DNA of 34,833 nucleotides from Lentisphaerota bacterium (lineage in GTDB: Bacteria; Verrucomicrobiota; Lentisphaeria; Victivallales; Victivallaceae): NCBI GenBank assembly GCA_015061615.1, contig SUWE01000027.1, forward strand, positions 1-34,833. The letters run 5' to 3'. The position numbers and the translations under genes were made by a program. The notes below the pieces were generated by a model. The model was not told where the DNA came from. It saw nothing but the letters and a program-made list of their open reading frames with translations, and made no database searches. Shown one piece after another: positions 30,123 to 34,833 of this stretch. The stretch's first letter is position 1; every line of letters starts with the position of its first letter.

Positions 30123-32902
30123 AAAAATTTATTGTTTCCCTGCTGCTTCTGGCGGCACTCATCCACCTCGGTGCGAAGGAGATAAAACTCCGTGAATTTT
30201 CCTTTACTCCGCGTAAAAACGGCAAATTTCTGCTGACCCGCGAAGGTGCGGCGGATGCCCGCGGATACTTCTTCATCCACAACGGAAAAACCAAAAAACT
30301 TGAAAAGATAAAGGGGAAGGTCAAGGACGATACCCAGACGCTTACAACTTCAAACTGCGCCATCACCATCCGTTACACTCCGCGCAGCCGCATGATACTT
30401 GCGGAAACCACCATAACCAATACGACCGATAAAGAAATCTGGATCGAACCGGGTATGGGAATGATTTTGCCGCACACCGGCAAAGAGTATTTCTGGAACG
30501 GTGTCGACACCCGCAAGACCGCCGGTAAAGAGATCGCCCGCAAAGGATTGAAAGCGAAACCGGAAAAACACACCGGCGCTTTCGGCTCTCCGCTGGCACT
30601 GACCGTCCTTGCCGCGCCGGAACACAGCTGGTCACTCGGTAACGTGATGTTTGAATTGACAAGCTACAACGCCGCACGTTTCGTTCCCGAAGGGGATAAG
30701 TGCCGCATCGAATACAGCCGCCGTCTGGTGCTTGCTCCGGGGTGCAGTGAAAAATTCAGCTTCGTCATCGGTGCAACGGAGACCGCCTTCGGTAAAGAGG
30801 AAGGCGCTATTCAGGCATATTACGACTCCTTCCCCGAAGTGTGGGTCCCGGCAGTCGGTTACGACAACAAATATATCTGGAACGCTCACGCCATGTACGC
30901 TGTCTGGCGTTACAAACCCGATTACGAAACTGAACGCCGCTTCCATTCGCGCTGGGAGTGGGCGTATGTTCCCTACAAACGGTGCGGTGATATCTTCGGA
31001 CGTCCGGAATTGTGGAACTACAAACCGATGGGACACCCCTTCCGCCCCGGATTCATCTGGTATATGGGCGGTGAGTTCTTCGACTACCGCACATTGAGCT
31101 GTGAGGAGTTCCACAAAAAGAGAAAGAGCGTCTTTGACCGTTACGGCAAAAAGTTCGGTTACGCCTTCTATGCCGATGCTTCCGGAACTTTCTGCGAACT
31201 GGCGCTGGCACGGCAGAAATATCCTGATGCGATCAATACCGACCGCGATGAGGGAACGGTATTTATCTTTCCATCCTGGAGTACCTCACATGACAACGAA
31301 GTGCGCGTTTTCCCCTACAAAACGACCTTTGCCGAACAGTTGAAAAAAGATGTTCTGGATTTGAACAAAGAGCTTGACCTGCCCGGATTCAGCCTCGACT
31401 GCTGCGGCGGCGGAGCAAAATACCGCGGACCTGCGAGCAAAGACCCCTCAATGCCGTTCCGTGCCTATGATGAAAAGGGGGTTTACGTCGATCAGGGTGT
31501 GGCGATCCAGAAATTCATCGACTTTCTGCATAACGATGTCGTTCCCAATGCCGATTACCGCACCAAACCCTTTATCGCCGCCAACGGTTCACTCAAATGC
31601 GACGTCCACATGATCGAAAAAAGCGTACTTGACCCGGTGTTCAATACGATGATGCCCTTGTGGCGCTACATTTACGGTGCATTGCCGGGAGTCATCCACG
31701 GTCAGGGTTACGCGATCGACCGGCTGATCCCGGAGTGGAGACAGCTCAATACGGCTGAGTTCCTCGACCGTTTCACGACCCTTGCCGTGTACAGCGTATT
31801 TTCAGAGTTCCGTTACGGTCTTACCGCCTCACGGTGCATCTACAAAGGCAACGCGCTGGCGCAGTACAGTATGCCGGAATTGCTGGAGTGCATCAAATAC
31901 GGCTGGCAGGCGCAGACTCCGGTAAGTTGTGACAACGGCGGAAAAATCCTCTACAAATCCCGTTTTTCACGCGGTGAAAACACCATACTCTTTTTCGGCA
32001 ACCCCTACCGTTATGATATCGAAACGAAATTCGGTGTCGCCAACCGTCTGCTGGGTACTGCTCAATATATTTTCAACCGCAAAATGCGCGACAATGCCGC
32101 ACTGGAACAGAAGATCGTCAACGGCGAAACTGTGTTCAGCTGCAATCTGCCTTCGCGTTATCCGGTGCTGTTTGAAGCTCTCTGCGGCTTGAGCAATGTC
32201 CCTGAAACTGAGGTCGGTGTCAAAGTCAATAGTGCAAAGGATTTGAATAAAATCCGTCACGAAATTAAATTTCTTGTCAGTGAAGAATTTACAACGAAGA
32301 TCCTTCCCCGGATGATCTTCGACTTCCACCCGGCGGTGATCACCCTTGACGGAGTTGAGGTCAAAGCGGATGAAGAAGTGACAGTCGGTAAAAACTCCAT
32401 ACTGGTCATTGAATACACCTCAAAGGATTTTGCCGCAGGCAGTAAAGAGATAACAGAGTTCCCCTATCTCAACAAAATGATGGAACCTGCGTTCAGCATC
32501 CGGCTGACGGATAAAAACTCTGCGGCGGAAAAGGAACAGGCGCAGAATATCGCAGATTACTTCAAATTCTGCGTCACCCGCAACCTCGTCAATCCGGCAG
32601 AAATCAAAATCAAAAGCGGCAGCGATGCCGTCACCGGAGCGGAGATCGTGCTTGACTTTTCCGCAGAAAAAGAGGGTATTTTCAGAGAAGACAGCGTAAT
32701 TGCCGTCCGCGCAAAAGATGCTTACAACGGCGAAGAACTGGTGCGCAAACTGAGCTTTGCCATGGATAAACGCTTTGAGTTCTTCTTCGGTATCGAGAAT
32801 GCCGACGGCATCCCCGGCGGATTGCCCGATCAGCTCTCGGTACGCGGCAAATATGTTCCGGTGCGGATGAAGCGGTGCTTTGAAAGCCGGGGGGCAAAAT
32901 AA
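30119..32902 (+). CDS. Large secreted protein, glycosidase-like, family not recognised
   Basis: 927 residues. AAGGAGG is 10 bases before the ATG. Signal peptide KKFIVSLLLLAALIHLGA. Residues about 20-250 read as a beta-sandwich (SRMILAETTITNTTDKEIWI), then a probable TIM barrel (about 270-680) with RPGFIWYMGGEFFDYRTLS, GYAFYADASGTFCELALA, LDLPGFSLDCCGGGAKYRGP (D426 is a candidate nucleophile), KPFIAANGSLKCD and LPGVIHGQGYAID. A C-terminal beta domain follows. The plan resembles GH36/GH31-like or GH101-like enzymes but I cannot place it in a family. It lies in an operon with GH99-like, prepilin-like and mutarotase-like genes, so it probably acts on a glycan outside the cell. Confidence 0.7.
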   Translation: MKKFIVSLLLLAALIHLGAKEIKLREFSFTPRKNGKFLLTREGAADARGYFFIHNGKTKKLEKIKGKVKDDTQTLTTSNCAITIRYTPRSRMILAETTITNTTDKEIWIEPGMGMILPHTGKEYFWNGVDTRKTAGKEIARKGLKAKPEKHTGAFGSPLALTVLAAPEHSWSLGNVMFELTSYNAARFVPEGDKCRIEYSRRLVLAPGCSEKFSFVIGATETAFGKEEGAIQAYYDSFPEVWVPAVGYDNKYIWNAHAMYAVWRYKPDYETERRFHSRWEWAYVPYKRCGDIFGRPELWNYKPMGHPFRPGFIWYMGGEFFDYRTLSCEEFHKKRKSVFDRYGKKFGYAFYADASGTFCELALARQKYPDAINTDRDEGTVFIFPSWSTSHDNEVRVFPYKTTFAEQLKKDVLDLNKELDLPGFSLDCCGGGAKYRGPASKDPSMPFRAYDEKGVYVDQGVAIQKFIDFLHNDVVPNADYRTKPFIAANGSLKCDVHMIEKSVLDPVFNTMMPLWRYIYGALPGVIHGQGYAIDRLIPEWRQLNTAEFLDRFTTLAVYSVFSEFRYGLTASRCIYKGNALAQYSMPELLECIKYGWQAQTPVSCDNGGKILYKSRFSRGENTILFFGNPYRYDIETKFGVANRLLGTAQYIFNRKMRDNAALEQKIVNGETVFSCNLPSRYPVLFEALCGLSNVPETEVGVKVNSAKDLNKIRHEIKFLVSEEFTTKILPRMIFDFHPAVITLDGVEVKADEEVTVGKNSILVIEYTSKDFAAGSKEITEFPYLNKMMEPAFSIRLTDKNSAAEKEQAQNIADYFKFCVTRNLVNPAEIKIKSGSDAVTGAEIVLDFSAEKEGIFREDSVIAVRAKDAYNGEELVRKLSFAMDKRFEFFFGIENADGIPGGLPDQLSVRGKYVPVRMKRCFESRGAK

Positions 32903-34116
32903 TGAAACAGCGTCTGTTCATTTCCCTGCTGCTGCTTGTTTCCGGATGCACTGCGGCAAAGAAGCCGGTATCTGCGGTCAAAGATACCGCCATTCCGATG
33001 GAGCATTGCGAAACAACGGAGATAATCCACCCCAGAGTCACACTGGATAACGGTTTATGGAAACTTTCGCTCATCCCTTCGACAATGGGGGGATTCGACC
33101 GCTTTTACAGTGCAAAGCATCCGGAAAACCTCTTTTGGGGCATATCCCACAGCAAAACTGTCACCGGCGGATTGATCGAGCGGAATATCACTCTCGGACA
33201 CATGCTTGTAGAAAGATTCTGGGGCGTAAATGGTATCGACGTATCGCTCATGCCGATGCAGGTGACCGCTTCCGGAAAAAACTTTGTGGAACTGTACGCC
33301 TCACCCTACGGAGCATCGGCAGTGGCTCTGCGCCGCAGAGTGACTCTGCCGGAAGGCGAAAACGCGATTCTGGTCAACGGAAAAGTGACCAATCTTGCAA
33401 ACCGTGAACTGAAAATCCGTCCGTGGATAAATTATGTTCCGCGTGAGGGCAGAACCATCCGTCTTATCCCGGCGAAAGGCAACGTCGGTCAGACCGGGGT
33501 CGGCAGTACCAGCCGGATGGCGGAAGATGGAATTTACAGCTTATCCAAAGAGCGCAACGTTTTTCTGCCGCCGGTAAGAAACTTTATTGCGGTGAATTAC
33601 CAGCCGGAAAATTGTACCGTGGCGATCCTGCCGGAAAACAGCGACCTTGCTGACAGCGCATTTTACATGTATAATGGAACGATCGCCGGAAAAAGAAGCG
33701 GCGGAACCATCGAATATATCATCAAAGGTACGCCGCTTAAAAAGGGTGAATCTCTGGAATACAGTTACCGTATCGCGGTTTATGAAAATATGCCGCGTAT
33801 AAGGGATATCGCCGGAACTGTTGCCGTCGATGCGGCAGTTGAAGGTAAAAAACTGACGGTGAAACTTGCGGTTTTCAGGAGTGAAGAATCACAGAAACTC
33901 CGTGTGCAGCTCAAATCCCCTGCCGGAAAGGTCATCACTCTGCCGGAAAGGGAAACGATAGCGCTTTCACCGGAAAAAACGGTGGAAATCGTTTATGAAC
34001 TGCCCGAAAACGCCGATGACAAATGGGTTATCAGCGGAGATATCGGGGGGAACAAATTTGAATTGCTCAAACTTTTCCTTGATACAAGTGCCGACCTCGG
34101 AGACAATTTCAAGTAA
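32902..34116 (+). CDS. Lipoprotein with probable galactose-mutarotase-like beta-sandwich
   Basis: 404 residues. Starts one base inside the upstream stop codon (TAATG). Lipobox LLVSGC at residue 16. The text resembles the beta-supersandwich of aldose-1-epimerase and GH-associated domains: VTLDNGLWKLSLIPSTMGGF, FWGISHSKTVTGGLIERN, LRRRVTLPEGENAILVNGKV, LKIRPWINYVPREG. The last 100 residues form a separate Ig-like domain (KLTVKLAVFRSEESQKLRVQ). No catalytic residues can be named. It is likely a surface glycan-binding or mutarotase-like partner of the preceding enzyme; an unrelated beta-sandwich cannot be ruled out. Confidence 0.65.
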   Translation: MKQRLFISLLLLVSGCTAAKKPVSAVKDTAIPMEHCETTEIIHPRVTLDNGLWKLSLIPSTMGGFDRFYSAKHPENLFWGISHSKTVTGGLIERNITLGHMLVERFWGVNGIDVSLMPMQVTASGKNFVELYASPYGASAVALRRRVTLPEGENAILVNGKVTNLANRELKIRPWINYVPREGRTIRLIPAKGNVGQTGVGSTSRMAEDGIYSLSKERNVFLPPVRNFIAVNYQPENCTVAILPENSDLADSAFYMYNGTIAGKRSGGTIEYIIKGTPLKKGESLEYSYRIAVYENMPRIRDIAGTVAVDAAVEGKKLTVKLAVFRSEESQKLRVQLKSPAGKVITLPERETIALSPEKTVEIVYELPENADDKWVISGDIGGNKFELLKLFLDTSADLGDNFK

Positions 34117-34149
34117 AACACTCCATTAAACAACGAAAGGAATAAAGAA

Positions 34150-34647
34150 ATGAAAAAAGTATCTGCTGTCATGGCAATTTTTGCCGCATTGCTGCTCTGC
34201 GGAGCTGAAGAAGCAAAAAATCATATCACCGGACAGTTTGAACTGCTCAGAGCAGGGAAAAACACCATCAGCAATAAAGACGGCATCGTGACGATCACGT
34301 TGTTCCAGAAGTTGAACTCCGGCGGAGCAAGAGAGATCTTCCACCTCAATCAGAGTAAGCCCGTTGCCATTGAGTTCGGCGCGGAAAGCAAACTGGATAC
34401 CGGCCTTGACGGCAAAGCCGGCGTGGATTACTGTGTGTATGTCGATCTGGTCTATGCGGATAATTCCCGAACCTATCAGCTCATTGCTCCATTTTCAATA
34501 ACTGCGCATGACTGGGAACTTAAAACCCGCAAATTCGTTCCGCGCAAGCCGATCAAAACCGTGGTATTTTATCTGCTTTACCGCAACCGCGACAAGGGAA
34601 CAGTCCAGTTCCGCAACGCATTTGTCCGCGAAGTTCCGGCAAAGTGA
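34150..34647 (+). CDS. Small secreted carbohydrate-binding-like protein
   Basis: 165 residues. GAAAGGAATAAAGAA precedes the ATG. Signal peptide KKVSAVMAIFAALLLCGA. The rest is one beta-sandwich (REIFHLNQSKPVAIEFGAES, GVDYCVYVDLVYADNSRTYQ, KTRKFVPRKPIKTVVFYLLY) with the spacing of a CBM4/9-type or jelly-roll module and no catalytic domain. It occupies the same role in this operon as the 232-residue protein at 21745 does in the DUF4838 operon. Last gene before the repeats at the right edge. Confidence 0.65.
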   Translation: MKKVSAVMAIFAALLLCGAEEAKNHITGQFELLRAGKNTISNKDGIVTITLFQKLNSGGAREIFHLNQSKPVAIEFGAESKLDTGLDGKAGVDYCVYVDLVYADNSRTYQLIAPFSITAHDWELKTRKFVPRKPIKTVVFYLLYRNRDKGTVQFRNAFVREVPAK

Positions 34648-34672
34648 TTTTGCAGCGATTTGCAACTCCATT

Positions 34673-34833
34673 GAGGTAATTGCAAAAGTCAATCAAAAAA
34701 AGATTGAAAAGAGACCGTTGAGGAGATGAAAGCTGGGGCTGAGCGCAAAACCTGTGTTTTTTTTTGCAGGGGTGCTAACGCCGCCCCCTGCACCCCTGGC
34801 GCCCGCGCATGCGGGATTTTGTACTGGCAAGTG
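34673..34833 (+). repeat. Composite of repeat families A and B at the right edge
   Basis: GAGGTAATT (34673-34681) and a GATTGAAAA-like interior recall family A; GAAAAGAGACCG (34716-34727) is also found before copy 1 of family B; GGGGCTGAG (34735-34743) and GCAGGGGTGCTAACG (34766-34780) are family B, copy 3. The right arm of the hairpin is replaced here. It continues into GC-rich sequence with CAGGGGTG/CACCCCTG and CCCGC-GCAT-GCGGG inverted repeats. No gene is seen. Confidence 0.7.

Overview
The window most likely comes from a Lentisphaerota (Victivallales-like) bacterium. Evidence for this: three genes encode short prepilin-like proteins with an N-terminal FTLIELL-type signal and, in two of them, a C-terminal H-x9-DG motif; these sit beside very large secreted glycan-active enzymes (a DUF4838/CBM9 protein and a TIM-barrel plus LamG protein) and many small lipoproteins. 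This combination is typical of the PVC group, above all Lentisphaerota. The assignment is inferred from gene content; there is no rRNA in the window.

Layout. Positions 1-1500 hold a gene running off the left edge, a His/Pro-rich exported protein, an exported protein built from DnaJ-type CxxCxGxG knuckles, and gene debris. Positions 1440-2180 hold tRNA-Val(TAC) followed (minus strand) by two tandem repeat + GIY-YIG nuclease units, the second decayed. Positions 2243-6490 are a minus-strand operon of a prepilin-like gene and a 1127-residue secreted glycosidase-like protein. Positions 6686-13172 are a plus-strand operon: an HTH/zinc-finger protein, a zinc-ribbon SPFH coiled-coil protein, a zinc-ribbon FHA protein, two paralogous lipoproteins and a CsgG/LpoB-like exported protein. 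That operon ends in a deletion scar that cuts off the last gene and fuses it, out of frame, to a headless NagD-type HAD phosphatase. A second unit (13958-16131) carries two more CsgG-like envelope proteins and a strong terminator.

Positions 16277-19535 hold a LacA/Maa-type acetyltransferase, a pair of small membrane proteins, an exported helical protein and an AraC-type regulator. Divergent from the regulator is an operon (19589-25508) of a DegT-family aminotransferase, a prepilin-like protein, a small secreted beta-sandwich protein and a DUF4838/CBM9 protein, closed by a terminator. Then comes a cytoplasmic GH3 enzyme (minus), and divergent from it an operon (28262-34647) of a GH99-like/WbsX protein, a prepilin-like protein, a 927-residue secreted glycosidase-like protein, a lipoprotein with a probable mutarotase-like fold and a small secreted protein.

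The themes are glycan capture and breakdown at the cell envelope, with a prepilin-like gene immediately upstream of the large secreted proteins in all three glycan operons, and an unusual SPFH-FHA-lipoprotein envelope operon. The intergenic regions carry two families of dispersed repeats: nested palindromes with GAGGTAATT ends, and a 71-bp sequence that begins inside a terminator hairpin.
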